Positions 34,901 through 46,139 of a stretch of DNA of 64,000 bases are shown here, piece after piece. Under the pieces are notes generated by a model, which did not search any database, was not told the DNA's origin, and worked only from the letters and a program-made list of their open reading frames with translations. Within the stretch, counting starts at the first letter, position 1. Each line of letters begins with the position of its first letter. A program made the position numbers and the translations under genes. This DNA comes from Bos javanicus (lineage: Eukaryota; Chordata; Mammalia; Artiodactyla; Bovidae): positions 37,277,878 to 37,341,877 of the forward strand of contig NC_083878.1 in assembly GCF_032452875.1 (NCBI RefSeq), given 5' to 3'.

Positions 34901-35259
34901 AGCAGAGGATTTCGCTTGCCCTGTGAGATCCAGGACGTGCTGGCGGGGCCGTTTCAGAGCAGAGGTTAGAGGCGGGAGAGCTGGGATGCTCCGCAGGCGA
35001 GCCTGGATCGGGTGTGGGAGGAGTGCAGGACGCAGCCGCCGCGGCACTGTGCGCAGGCCGGGGTGTCCCCGGGGGCTGGATCCCTCGGGTGGGCATCGAC
35101 CAATGCCTGGGACGTGTGTGCGCGTGTGTGGGGGGGCTCGCTGTCCCCAGTGGTTCCGTGGGCGCTCCTCCCCACGCCGGGCTTAGAGACGAGACCCTTG
35201 AGCCCACGGGACCCCATAGCTAGCGCAAACGTTTCTGGGGAAAGGTACACGATTTCGGT

Positions 35260-35869
35260 CACTTGTTAATTATTTATAATTTCTTCTGGACTGAGAGCTT
35301 TTGTAGGTTGTGTTTTCCTGCCTCCAGCTACCGTAGTGTCTCAGTTTCCTCCGATTCAGAAAAAAAAAAATCTTTATGAAGCTTGCCATTGGAGTTCCTG
35401 ATTAGTGAGAGCTGCTAAGTTCGTTCTGGTTTTCTCGGCCAAGAGAGGGTTCACGGAGGATATGAATTCTGAATATATACACAACTAATTGGAGAGTCTA
35501 AAAGATGATCATTGCATGTTTGCCCTGGCTTAATGGGGAAACTGCAAATGTTCTTTCAAATCATATCAGTAATCACCACCCGGCAGCATTTAGGGCATAT
35601 TTCGTATCATTAAAAGGATGGATATGGGAGGGAAAAAAAAAAAAAAAAAAGATGGATCTGGAGACAGAAAAGAGGAATAGTTGACAATTTTTTAAAAACT
35701 TGGCTTAGTTTGGGGATCATTTGCTTGGACTGGGTGACTTATGCAAAATATCTGTTTCTTTCTTCCTGGCTCTCGCCTCCTGGATGTAGACTGTCAGTTT
35801 TGGATCCGAGGATGGCGATGGCAAAGCTTACCGGAGTTCCTTGTCAAATTAAAGCTGTCACAGAATAAA
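35260..35869. other. AT-rich spacer between the two CpG-rich blocks
   Basis: It contains an A run at about 35,634-35,650 and no repeat family or frame I recognise. Confidence 0.5.
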
Positions 35870-35960
35870 TTCCGCTGCCTGCTGCGAGGCCCCCGCCCCG
35901 CGCACTGCAAACTTCAGTGAGCGAACTGGGTAATCAGTGTTTGGATATGCAGATCCTTGA

Positions 35961-35968
35961 TTTAAAAG
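35961..35968 (+). promoter_or_regulatory. TATA-like element followed by GC box
   Basis: TTTAAAAG is followed directly by GCGGGGTG about 360 bp upstream of the EML6 ATG. If it is used, initiation would fall near 35,990-36,000. Many CpG-island promoters do not depend on TATA, so this is only a candidate. Confidence 0.35.
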
Positions 35969-36140
35969 GCGGGGTGACCCTCCCAAAAACCTCTCCCGGG
36001 GGCCGAAGCCTGCAGGTGCAGTGAGGCGCGCGGGAGCGCGCGCGCGGGTGAAGACGCCTAGCCCGGGGGAGAGGAAGCCGGGGCGCCCGGCGGGGTCTGG
36101 CGGCCGTGCACCGGCGGCTCGTCTCCGGCGGCGGCGGTGG

Positions 36141-36215
36141 ATGATGGTGGCGGCCGGCGTGCTGGTCTGTGTGAGTGCGTCGCCGCGGAAATCAGCGCCC
36201 GGCGCTGCACGCTGA
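36141..36215 (+). other. Upstream AUG open reading frame (24 codons) in the presumed EML6 leader
   Basis: Two adjacent ATG codons (36,141 and 36,144) open a 24-codon frame that ends with TGA at 36,213-36,215, 109 nt before the EML6 ATG. A second frame, open from a GTG at 36,137, has its TAA stop at 36,320-36,322, two nucleotides before the EML6 ATG, but contains no AUG. If the mRNA starts upstream of 36,141, the AUG uORF would be scanned first and could lower EML6 translation. No protein function is claimed. Confidence 0.4.
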
Positions 36216-36324
36216 GCCTTTTGCAGGTCCTCCGCAGCCCGAGACTTGGAGAGGACAGACCCGGCGCGCAGGGGCCGCGGACCCGTGCGCGGGGGGCCCG
36301 GGGGGCTAGTGGGGTCGTCTAATC

Positions 36325-36521
36325 ATGGCGGATCGGACAGCTCCCAGCTGCCAGCTCCGGCTGGAGTGGGTGTACGGGTACCGGGGTCACCAGTGCCGCA
36401 ACAACCTGTACTACACCGCCGGCAAAGAGGTGGTCTACTTTGTGGCTGGGGTCGGGGTGGTTTACAACACCCGCGAGCACAGCCAAAAATTCTTCCTGGG
36501 ACACAACGACGACATTATTAG
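36325..36521 (+). CDS. EML6: EML6 coding exon 1 (HELP motif), 5' end of a longer gene
   Basis: The exon encodes the N-terminus of echinoderm microtubule-associated protein-like 6, a predicted cytoplasmic microtubule-associated WD-repeat protein. It gives 65 complete codons plus AG, the first two bases of a split codon that would become Ser if the next exon starts with T or C. Residues about 12-50 (LRLEWVYGYRGHQCRNN, then a hydrophobic strand ending in GVGVVYN) are the HELP motif, and GHNDDII opens the first propeller blade. EML5 and EML6 lack the N-terminal coiled coil of EML1-4, and the HELP motif starting here near residue 12 agrees. NTREHSQKFFLGH near the exon end matches EML6 better than my recollection of EML5. 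The ATG has a good Kozak context (A at -3, G at +4), and an in-frame stop would be needed upstream only if translation began earlier. The rest of the gene lies beyond the window. Assigning EML6 rather than EML5 is from memory of the family but fairly secure. Confidence 0.93.
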
Positions 36522-36527
36522 GTAAGG
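36522..36527 (+). other. EML6: 5' splice donor of EML6 exon 1
   Basis: The coding frame breaks at TTAG|GTAAGG, a near-consensus U2-type donor. Reading through would give an Arg codon and diverge from the family, where the residues after GHNDDII are Ser-Leu-Ala-Leu-His. Splicing after AG leaves a phase-2 codon that is completed as Ser by the next exon. Confidence 0.9.
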
Positions 36528-36944
36528 AGGTGGCCTGGGGCGGTGTGGAGGGGTTGGGTGTGGAGGTTGGAAGGGTGAGAAGAAGAATGACTAACTGGGA
36601 TTGCGTGGAGTCAGATCTGGGTGCCCTATGGAATAAAGGAGTCTCTCTGGCACCTCAGGGAATTACAGAAGGGCTGCTGATTCTAAGGCTAGGGCAGAAG
36701 CAGGGTAAGGGTTGCTTACCTTACCCTTGATCTGTTGCTCAGCAAGGCTTTTTAAATCACTAAGGAGTTAAGTGTCCTGGTGCTTTTTTAGGTGTTCATT
36801 CCTGCTACAAGTGGAAGGATCCTAGGGAGCTATTAAACACTTCTCTTTCCCTCCCTTACTAGGAAAATTTAGGACCAATAACCTGAACTGGGGGTATCAT
36901 CTGTGGGAGGCTCTTTAGAAGGTTCCTCAGCAAGTAAGAGGATT

Positions 36945-36960
36945 GAAAAAAAAAAAAAAA
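36945..36960 (+). repeat. Poly(A) run in intron 1
   Basis: About 16 consecutive A bases, followed by GAAAGAAAGG. Confidence 0.9.
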
Positions 36961-39879
36961 GAAAGAAAGGAAATTTTGCTAAAGGTAATTTGGAATCTTC
37001 TTTCCACATGCTTGGAAACTAGGAAATTTCTGCAGTGGGTGGGGAGTTTGTTCTCTAATATTTCACTTGGTAGTGACTTAGTGCCGAGAATCATATTTAT
37101 ACACTAAATGGATGCTTCCACACCATCACTGAGGGTACAAAAGACTGGCAGTTTCTGTATAACAAAACCCTACCCTCCAGCCCACAGAATGACCAACATC
37201 TAGTAGTGAATGGCTTGGACTGGTGAAGACAAAACCGGATGAATAGCCATTTTAGAAGGTCCTCCTTATTAAATTGTAAAGGGATATATTTTGATTTTTG
37301 GTCCTGTCCTCTCATCTTTGGACTAGACGCATCTTTCTCCAGCCCTTGTCAGCTTCTCCTGTGACCATACAAGGTGTGGTCCAGATGCTGTTCACAGGGA
37401 ATTCCTTTTCAGCCCTTGGCAGTTGGGGAAGGTTTCCACGATATGGGAGCCTCAGCCCACAGGGAAAATGACTTGCTGAGGATGGACTACAGCTGACAGA
37501 GACCGTATTTATACCTTCCAGACTTGTGTGTTCACTGATGTAGAACAACCTCCATCACATTTCAGAATATTGCCACTTGTACTCTATGTCTCATTTCATA
37601 ATGAAATAAATGGTTCAGTGGCATAATGTTGTTGGTCTTAATTTCTCCATGGGAAGGATGCTTTAGAAGACTCGCTTCCCCGAGTACCCCGCTTTGTACT
37701 ATTGTGATTTTTCTGGAGCCCTTTTCCTCCTCAAGCCCTAAAGTTGAAAGAAAATGTTACAGAAAGTAAAAAACTATATTAATATATTAAAATATAGTGA
37801 AATGTATATAAATTAAAAATGTTGACTTTTAAAAGATGAAGATTTTAAGTGCTAGGAGCTCAACTGTTCTTGAGATTTGGTGGAACTGACTTTTAAAACT
37901 TTCTTCATGTCACATTTGATAGAAGAGCTTTCTTCTCTCCCTGCTGTGATAATGGTTGTGATTGGGGCGTTCTCACCTAGTTCTGTCCTGGAGATTTTGC
38001 TGCTGTAATTCCACGCTGATTATTAAAGTCACAGGTGCAAATGATTAACAGTGACTCATGAAAAGGTTAGATGTTTAAAAATTAAAACCTATTATGTTTT
38101 TGCCCTTTCTTAACACAGTGCTTTCCATTACACCATCAAAATAAGATGTAGTCCTTTGGGGAAGGGAGAAAGTGGCAATTAAACAGGAAATTCCCTGCGG
38201 TTAAATAATAGTAATGTGACAGTTCACTGAACTACTTTGAGGATTTGAACTCCTAATCTTAATTGTTTTCCTCTAACAGGAAAAAAAAAAAAAATAGATG
38301 TCCTGTGAAACTGAAGGTGGGAAAAGGGTGGAGTTGCAGTGAACCACTGTTATGACAGACTGTTGGACTAGTGGGGTTGTTGTGATATCTGACTTAGTTG
38401 AAGAAACACTCAGATTTGAAGAAAAGGTGAATGAATTTATTTGTCTAACTGGATTTGCAGGGAGCTTCAATTGTTGAAAACAAAAAAACCTGATGATTTA
38501 GTTTCTGTTTATTAAGGCAGTTATATCTTTATGCTGAATAGACATAGTAGCAAGGCTGCCTGTGGAGAAAGGACTAAATTTTCCATGTTATTTGGTTGGG
38601 TCTGAGTATGTGTAGGAGAGCAGAGTTCTTTAATATCCATCTATATGTTTGCACATAGGAATAAAATTAAGCCAAATAGATTAAAAAACACAAATCACAG
38701 ATCATTATATAATTGGGAACTGTAAAATTAGAGAATACAGAATATTTATGTTGTTATTTTGCTTTATCTTATATATGTAAATATCTTCATCTGGTGAAGG
38801 TAGTATATAAACCATATTTGTTTTCATCCTTAGTATATGGAACTCTTAAGTGCCATTTCCTTCATAATTTTATTCCCAGAAACATATTAGATGTTTGAAA
38901 TTAATACTGTAAAATTTTAGGAATATTAATGTATTAACTATACATATGGAGAAGAAATATGTATTCTTTTATCTTTATGAATTTCAACTCATTTCTGCAT
39001 AGCTAGTTATACTACTGATTTTCTATTTAAAATATTAATGTTTGTCATTGAATGAGGAGGACTAAAGCTAAGATTTTAGTGCAAAAATGTTTGGGGTGTT
39101 TTGGAATCATGACATGAATATTAAAACTTCTAACCCTTGATTCCATCAAACAAGATAAGTAATCATCCACATAGATTTTGCATTTGTTTGAATGATATAT
39201 TCATAACGCATACATTTTCTACTGCATTATTTATTGTGCTACTTTGCCTAGAATCCTAACTAGAAAGCAGCCAAACAAATATTGATGCCATACTCCATTT
39301 TAGAAAACTGTATCATCTCTGAGATCACGATGAACTTTAATAATAATGTAGGATTTGACAGAGCTCATTAGAGCTCAGCATATGTGTCCTCCTGATTTGA
39401 AAGACTATGTGTTTAAGTCAGATTTTAAAAAATGTTGATATGTGAAGCATAATGTGATTTATTGGATGTGGAGGCTTAGTTTTATTCTCTTGAATGATTA
39501 CCCTTCAATACAGATAACAGATTAGCGGATGATGCCATATTTTAGCTCTGATAGCATTGTGATGGGACAGGAAGATGCTTAAAGCAACAGAAGCACTCAA
39601 ATCAGGGCTTGAAGGCAAGGACAGTAATCGAGGCAGGAATAATTACTAACTTGGTTTCTGCTGCAGGTAGCAGACCATGACACAGAACTGGAGCAAATGA
39701 AAGGAAAGGTCATGCACACATTTACTGTCTGTCTCCTCCCGATCATTTTCATGGTGACTCCAGTGGAGACATTTCTCCCTTATTCTGGGACCCTATTTTG
39801 TGTCTGACTCCATTTTCATTTCTCTTCTTTCCTGGCTCTCTGTTGCAAGGGAGGTTTTTCTGCAGTACCACATTTGGGA

Positions 39880-40120
39880 AAAGGGCACTGACTTTGATTT
39901 CACACCCACTTGGGTTTGAATCCACTCTCCTGTTTACTAGAGGCCTCTAGGTGAGTGACTTGACCTCTCAGGCCCTCATTTGTAAGAAGGGAATTAACAA
40001 CAACTAAATTGCAGAATTTCAATTTCAAACAGGTAACTATTTGAAATAATATATGCAGATAGTTTACTGTGGGGCCTTGCCGTTAGTTGGTGATCAGTAA
40101 ATGCTCTTAGTAACGATAGC
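39880..40120 (-). repeat. MIR SINE
   Basis: TTGGGTTTGAATCCACTCTC, GTGACTTGACCTCTCAGGCC and GTTGGTGATCAGTAAATGC in reverse MIR order. Confidence 0.75.
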
Positions 40121-40339
40121 AGTAGTACAGTATTTAATTAAAAACACACACATACACCAGAAACAAAATAGTGATTCTTCAGTGTCCACAGTCTGAAGTC
40201 CAAACTCCTGAGTTTTCCTTTGTCTTTGGTGTTAACCTACCTTTATACCTTTATTTTCCATGACTCTGTTCTTTCCTGCCTCATGCTGGAATAGTTTCTC
40301 ACCTGCTTTGTCCATCTCTTCCCAATCCCTTTCCCCAGT

Positions 40340-40480
40340 GACATACTGGTTGGGGGCATGTGCTTTGGTCGGACAAATTTGATTTTGAACCTAGATCTGC
40401 CACCAGCTGGGTGACTTGGGAAAATTTCTAAATCTCTGTGAGTCTCAACTGTCATCAATAAAATATCTTCTCATCAGTGC
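40340..40480 (-). repeat. MIR SINE fragment
   Basis: GAACCTAGATCTGCCACCAG, CTGGGTGACTTGGG and AAATCTCTGTGAGTCTCA in reverse MIR order. Confidence 0.75.
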
Positions 40481-40799
40481 GTGGCGATTTAAAGTTATCT
40501 AACTTTAGCTTAAGGGGATAACATACAAGGTTCCCCACAGTGTTTGGCAAATAGGAAGTGGCCACCACAGGGAGCCTATTTGTATCTCTGTCTTAAGCGC
40601 CCCATTCATTTCAATCTCACATCTCCCATGAGCCCTTTTACCACCCTTAGATGAAGAAGTGCCTTGCACTCCTAAAGTTTTGCATCTTTTGTGACTAATG
40701 CTGCTCACTTGATATGTATCATTTAGTGCCATTCCTTCACTCTGAATATTTTCATTTGTAAATGTATATAAGATTCTTGAGGCTGAGAATGAATTTAAT

Positions 40800-41010
40800 A
40801 AGCAGAACCAATATTTCCTGAGTGTAGACCCAGTGCTATCCTGTTGGTACTGTGGTTAGCCTCAGTTTATTGATGAGAAAACCAAGGCACAGAGAGGTTA
40901 AAGACGTTGCCCATGATCACTCTTTAGCAGACTGTAGAATGGGAATTGGAACCCAAGTCAGTCTGATTCCAAAGCCCAGAGCTATCACTTCACTGCTTTA
41001 CACACTCTTT
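40800..41010 (+). repeat. MIR SINE
   Basis: CAGTTTATTGATGAGAAAACC, GGCACAGAGAGGTTAAAG and GGAACCCAAGTCAGTCTGA follow MIR order. Confidence 0.82.
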
Positions 41011-41454
41011 AATTTTTCTTAGTCACTGTGGTCTCTGCCATTGTGCCTTGTTTCTAACCAGAACTTGGTCAGTTCATGACTCCTTGTAACTCTTATTTTC
41101 CAGTTTTGTGCTTTACACAAGGCTATTTGAAGCAGATCACTAGAACTCTGTCTAGAAATGGAACCATGTTCAGGTTCATCTTAGAACATCACCAGATTTG
41201 AAGCAATGACCTGAAACAGTGAACTATTGGAGATGTTAAAAAAAATAAAATCTCAATTGTGACATGGCTAAAATTATCTGGTACTGCAAGTACACACAAT
41301 TGTACTTGTTGAATTTGAAGAGAGAGGTGTAACAGCCATGGTTGGGCTTGGGGTGTTGGGTAAACGGATTCACATGAAGGCCTGGAGATCTGATTTCATA
41401 TACTTCAGTCCCTTGACGAGTTTGAATAAAGGAAACTTAGGGGTAACTATAAAG

Positions 41455-41610
41455 AATCAAACCTGTATTGAGTTGAGTGCCTGCTCTGTACCAGACACTG
41501 CACACACACACACACACACACAGAAATCCCTTCACCCACAACTCTGAGAGCCTTTATTTTACAGGTTACAGCTCAGAGAGGGAGAGATTTAAGCAAAGTC
41601 ACTCATCCTC
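41455..41610 (+). repeat. MIR-like fragment with (CA)n
   Basis: TGAGTGCCTGCTCTGTACCAG followed by a (CA)n tract at about 41,500-41,522 and TTTTACAGGTTACAGCTCAG. The microsatellite replaced part of the MIR. Confidence 0.65.
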
Positions 41611-41663
41611 TATTCATCGGATCTCACTTGCTTGTTCATTGGCATGATCGTGTAATGAAAGGG

Positions 41664-41860
41664 CTCAGTTGGTAAAGAATCTGCCTGCAGTGCAGGAGAC
41701 CCAGGTTTGATTCCTGGGTTGGGAAGATCCCCTGGAGAAGGAAATGGCAACCCACTCCAGTATACTTGCCTGGAGAATCCCATGGATAGAAGAGCCTGGC
41801 TGGCTACAGTCCATGGGGTCGCAAGAGTTGGACACGACTTAGTGACTAAACTACCTATGG
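41664..41860 (+). repeat. Bov-tA SINE
   Basis: GGCTCAGTTGGTAAAGAATC head, GGTTTGATTCCTGGGTTGGG and GACACGACTTAGTGACTAAA tail. It is the first ruminant SINE after the EML6 promoter. Confidence 0.9.
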
Positions 41861-41989
41861 TCTGTTCATAAATGATTTTACTGTTATTCTTGTTAATAAG
41901 CTATTAGTCTGGTGGTTTTTATTAAGATTTATTTATTCTCTAAACTGGGTAGATTTTACTTTTCCATTTATTTTTTAATCAAAAACTAG

Positions 41990-42330
41990 TATCTAGAATA
42001 TACCAGGTGCAGCATTGAGCATGACCAAGTTCTTGCCCCCATTCTGATGGAGGAGGCCAACAATGAATGAACAAGACAGCAAGGTGAATACACATTGTGC
42101 TAAGTACCAAGGAGGGAATGACCATAGAGGGGAACTAGGTCAAGTAGGGTGCGGAAGCTACTTTAAATAAGGTGTCCAGAGCAGTGCCCTAAGGAGATGG
42201 TGTTTAAGCTGAAATCTGAAGGATGAGAAGGGGCAGGTAAGTGAAGATGTGATGGAGAAGAGAGGTTACGTGCAAAGGTACCAGGATGGGAAAGAACCTG
42301 GTATGGCCAGAATTCTGGTCTAGATATCCA
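41990..42330 (+). repeat. Ancient repeat, same unnamed family as 1,975-2,560
   Basis: AAGTTCTTGCCCCCATTCTG, CTAAGTACCAAGGAGGGAAT and AGATGGTGTTTAAGCTGAAA follow the same phrase order. Confidence 0.45.
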
Positions 42331-42339
42331 GAGAAAGAC

Positions 42340-43374
42340 CAAGGTCATAGTAATTCTCATCCAGGTCATTAATGCCTCATGGGTTTTGCCACCATATGTC
42401 CTAGATTTCCCAGGACACTCACAAATATTCCATTCAGTTATTGTTATGAGTAGACTTGCTCATATCATATCATAGATCCCTTTTAATTCAGAATATATGA
42501 CCATGGTTTTATTTTTAAAATATGGCTACTATATAATGGGTCACAGCTTGAAAAACATGACCCTGGAGTATGCTCTCTTATAAAGAATTATATAGGCCCT
42601 ACCGCCAGTGGGCCACAAGAATGTAGATTATACTGTGGGAAGTGAAAACGTATTCCATGGCAGCATCTTTAGGCAGGGCTGTCCTAGAGGCTCTCCTACC
42701 TGCAAGGAGGTGGTTCTGGACACCTTTGTGATGTAGCTGATGTATTTGCCACCAAACAAGAAAAAGGAAGCTGCTGGGAGGGTTTACCTTGCTGGCTTTG
42801 CTTCTGGGACTGACTACTTCCCCAGGAGGCAGAGCCATACGGAAAGCATCCTTTAGCCAGCAGACGACACATCTTCAAGCCGTCAGCCTCCTCTTGTAGG
42901 TTTAACTTGATTTGTCATATGTGGATTGGTCTTAAATGTAATTAAAGTGCTTGACAGCAAACAGCTCTTTGCAAATATCATTGTGCATAGGAGTCACCCA
43001 GGCACATGTAGCTGAGTAAGCCTGGTGTGAGGCCTGACATCCTGCATTTCTAACCAGCTCCCATCAGTTGATGTTGATGCTGCTAGTCTATTATGCAGCA
43101 AGATGTTCGGGACCTCATTCATATGTTTCAGAGCTCAATAGATCAGTGTTGTTTTTTTTTTTTTTCTAACCTAAAAGATATTGCTAGCTTGTGAAATAGA
43201 TTTTTAAATATATATATATACGACTCATTTATTAAATTCTTAAATTAACAGAATCAATTTTTTCATTAATTTGTCACCTAGTCTAGTGTTCTTTCTTCTC
43301 AGAAAGAACCAAGCAAGGATTGGTTGGAACAAGTTAGGAGACGGCTAATGTGTCCCTGTGGGCAGTGGAAGAGT
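42340..43374. other. Intronic DNA, nothing recognised
   Basis: Contains a T run near 43,150-43,165 and a short (TA)n near 43,208-43,220. No frame of note. Confidence 0.5.
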
Positions 43375-44180
43375 GTGTCCACAGCCTTTGTGTAGACATG
43401 TTTTCGTCTCTTGAGTATATTTCACCTAGGAGTGGAGTTGCTGTATCATATGGTAACTCTAAGTTTAACTTCCTGAAGTACTGCCAAATTGTTTTCCAGA
43501 CAATCCCATCAGCAGCATATGAGATTTTCAGTGACACCATTTCCTTGCCAGCACTTGTTGCTGTGTTTTTGATTATAGCCACCCTGTGGGTGAGAAGTGG
43601 TATCTTGTTGTGCTTTTAATTTGCATTCCCTAAGAACTGATTATACTGATTACCTTTTCAGTAAATTTTTGACCATTTGTATACTTCTTTGCAGGAAATG
43701 TCTACTCAGATCCTTTGCCCATTTTAATTGGCTTGTTTGTTTTTTATTGTTGTAAGAGTTCTTTATATATTCTGAATGTAAGCCCCTCATCTAATATATT
43801 ATTTTCAAGTATTTTCTCCCATTCAGTAAGTTGTCTTTTCACTTTTTTGATGATGTCCTTTGAAACACAAAAGTTTAAATTTTGATGACGTCCAATTTAT
43901 TTTTGATGATGTCTAATTTATCCAACTCATCTTTTTCTTTTGTCACTTATACTTTTAGTGTTATATCTAAGAAACTATCACCTAATCCAAGGTCATGAAG
44001 ATTTATTTCTGTTTTCTTCTTAAGAGTTTTATAGTTATAGCTTTGACATTTAGAAAGATAATCCATTTTGAGTTAAATTTTATACGTGGTGTGAGATGGA
44101 GGGTCCAACTTCTTTCTTTTGCATGCAGATATCCGGTGGTCCCAACACCATTTGTTGAGAAGACTTTTCTTTTTGGATGC
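43375..44180 (-). repeat. L1M ORF2 fragment
   Basis: Antisense L1 text (GTTGCTGTATCATATGGTAAC, TTTTCTCCCATTCAGTAAGT, ACACCATTTGTTGAGAAGAC). Confidence 0.82.
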
Positions 44181-44189
44181 CTATAGCCT

Positions 44190-46130
44190 CTGACCTTCCC
44201 TACCAGGCAGCCCATTCCTCTCATACGGAAGATACTGAATATTTGGGGACCCAGAAACAAGCAATCATTAAAAAATTTAACCTAGAAATGACAGAAATTT
44301 GAGGCTTTGGTTACCATTCTGCATTTGTAGAGATGCTGTTATATCCTATGAAAGATACGTCGCTTTTTATATATTTAAACAGTATAACTGTTTATACATT
44401 GAGGAATCGGTGCAGTTTTTAGCAACTGCTGGTTTAAGGACCAGCAGCAATCTATACATTGACTTTGTTTACTTCCAGAGATCCTGAGTTTTGAAAATGA
44501 AGTTTTAGTCTTCAGTCTTGCTGTTGGAGACAGACTTACTGAGACCTACCTACTGAGGCAGCTGAGTGGGTGGAGTTTGTCTGGAAAGCAAAGGGAGTGG
44601 TCAGATCTCTTGACCTTGACCTCTTTACCAGTTCACCCCTTTCTTCTCTCAATGGGAGGCAGACACCTGGATGGCCTCAGCCTAGGAGTTGAAGGATTCT
44701 AGGATTGCCCACTAATTCTCTGTCGTTCCCCTTCCCATCAGCGTGAAGGAGGGGAGTGGCAGGCCAGCTCTGCCTCCCTGAGAGGAAAGATGCTTTCTGT
44801 GGACTGGTAGTACATATATAGGCTGGTCAGAGAATTGTTCTGAGGTTACTGAGAATTCTTGTTTAGTTTACATATTGTTTAATAATGTCACTACAACATT
44901 TTTCTGTGTTCAGTATGAGTTGATTTTATGGGTACGAGTAAAACAAGATCCACCAGTGATGAGATGCCTTCTAAGTAAGAGATCATCAGTTGCAAGAGAC
45001 TGAAATTTTCTCAAAAGAAGAGTTAAGGAGGGGATCACAAGGTGAGAAGAGCATCTTTTGATACTCAGTTATAGAGTATATTGCTGGCTTCTCATACACT
45101 GCACAGTTATCAGGCAGCTAGTCTTTTCCTGTTTCTTTCTCTTGCAAGCATGCATCACAGGGAATCACATCTCTGCTTCTCTCTGGATAAAATATGCTTT
45201 GATTTTCTCTGACTGCAGACTGGCTCCTTAACTCAGTGACCCGTTTTACACATGGCCATACCCCAAAAAGCCATCTTAACCTCACTGTACTAGATTATGC
45301 AGCTTGGCCCTATGAAACCAATTGATTAGGTCTTGTGAGCCTGAATTCCAGATTTCCAGAAAAGAGAATCTGATTGGCCGCACCGGGTCAGCAGGGTCAG
45401 GATGTCCACCAGTTCAATCAGCTGTAGCCTGGAAGGCGGGCCTAGGTTTCACAGGGCTGTCCTTTTAAGGAAGATTGTCTAATAAGAGAGGTATAGACTG
45501 AGAAAGAATGAATGGCAACTCCACTGTAGGAGGTGGATTAGAAGAGGAGGTAGCAAATGGGTTTTTGGAGCAGAACAATGATGAGAAGTACTGAGCTGAG
45601 GTCAAGAAGAAGTCAGGAAAATGATATTAAGTTTTAAAAACAAAATTGTGGTGACTCTGAACATATCATGGAATTTTTAGTTCTTATAACAGGCCATGGA
45701 GGATGTCCCTAGGAAATACTGGCCATTGGCTGATGACCAGTCTTGGACGGCTATGTGTACATCAAGCATCTGTCTACTGGGGTGCCAGTGCCCCTGCTAA
45801 GAGTGTTCACTCTCCTGCTGGGGTCCAGTGGTAGGGCTGGATGCGGAGGGGAGCATGTAGGAATAAGGGCCCATGCTAGCAGGTACCAGAAAGATGGCCT
45901 GACGACACACACAGGAGACTTCCTGAAGCTAGTTCAGGCTCCTCAGCTGAGGCAGGTGAGGCTTAGGACAGCAGCTGTTTGCCTGCTGGTGAAGAACTAT
46001 TCCCATGCTTTACCTCGTACAGATACTGGTGCATCCCTGCTGATCACCAGCCTTGGTGATGAGTGAACCCTGAATGATTTACTGAGCTTGGCCATGTAAC
46101 AGACATTGAAAAAGAATCTTCCTCAAGCCA
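44190..46130. other. Intronic DNA, nothing firm
   Basis: Around 45,370-45,440 the text TGATTGGCCGCACCGGGTCA and CAATCAGCTGTAGCCTGGAA may belong to an old repeat. A 107-codon frame at 45,743-46,066 has no recognised family. Confidence 0.4.
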
Positions 46131-46139
46131 GACTTAAAA

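Larger units (their letters stand above)
34560..35240. promoter_or_regulatory. Distal CpG-rich promoter-like block
   Basis: About 680 bp of GC- and CpG-rich sequence lies 1.1-1.8 kb upstream of the EML6 ATG, separated from the proximal island by AT-rich DNA. It contains a ZNF143/Staf site, many GC boxes (cluster at 34,871-34,900, another near 34,792-34,805), and a CCAAT-like GACCAATG near 35,098. This composition is typical of a housekeeping or bidirectional promoter. No recognisable coding exon is attached to it in either direction. It may be an alternative EML6 promoter or start a noncoding transcript. Confidence 0.6.
35870..36560 (+). promoter_or_regulatory. EML6: Proximal CpG island, EML6 promoter and 5' leader
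   Basis: A CpG-rich block in otherwise AT-rich DNA surrounds the EML6 start codon. It has a GC-box-like element next to a TATA-like TTTAAAAG, a GCGCGC-rich alternating purine-pyrimidine run near 36,025-36,048, and CGG repeats near 36,126-36,139. The density falls off after the splice donor. The transcription start is not visible; it probably lies between about 35,990 and 36,140. Confidence 0.7.

Noticed and set aside
34550..35047. 165-codon minus-strand frame (and overlapping 132- and 106-codon frames) in the distal CpG block
   Set aside because: Frames are open on both strands in all phases because the block is GC-rich and poor in stop codons. The products are Arg/Pro/Gly-rich with no family likeness.
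36325..36521. EML5 as an alternative identity for the coding exon
   Set aside because: EML5 has a very similar opening, but the residues around NTREHSQKFFLGHNDD fit EML6 better from memory. A protein alignment would settle it.
36246..36521. 91-codon frame from a TTG overlapping EML6 exon 1 in another phase
   Set aside because: It lacks an ATG and arises from GC-rich composition; the EML6 frame explains the exon.
41500..41522. Short tandem repeats as a CRISPR-like or other array
   Set aside because: Simple (CA)n microsatellite. No spaced repeats exist anywhere in the window.
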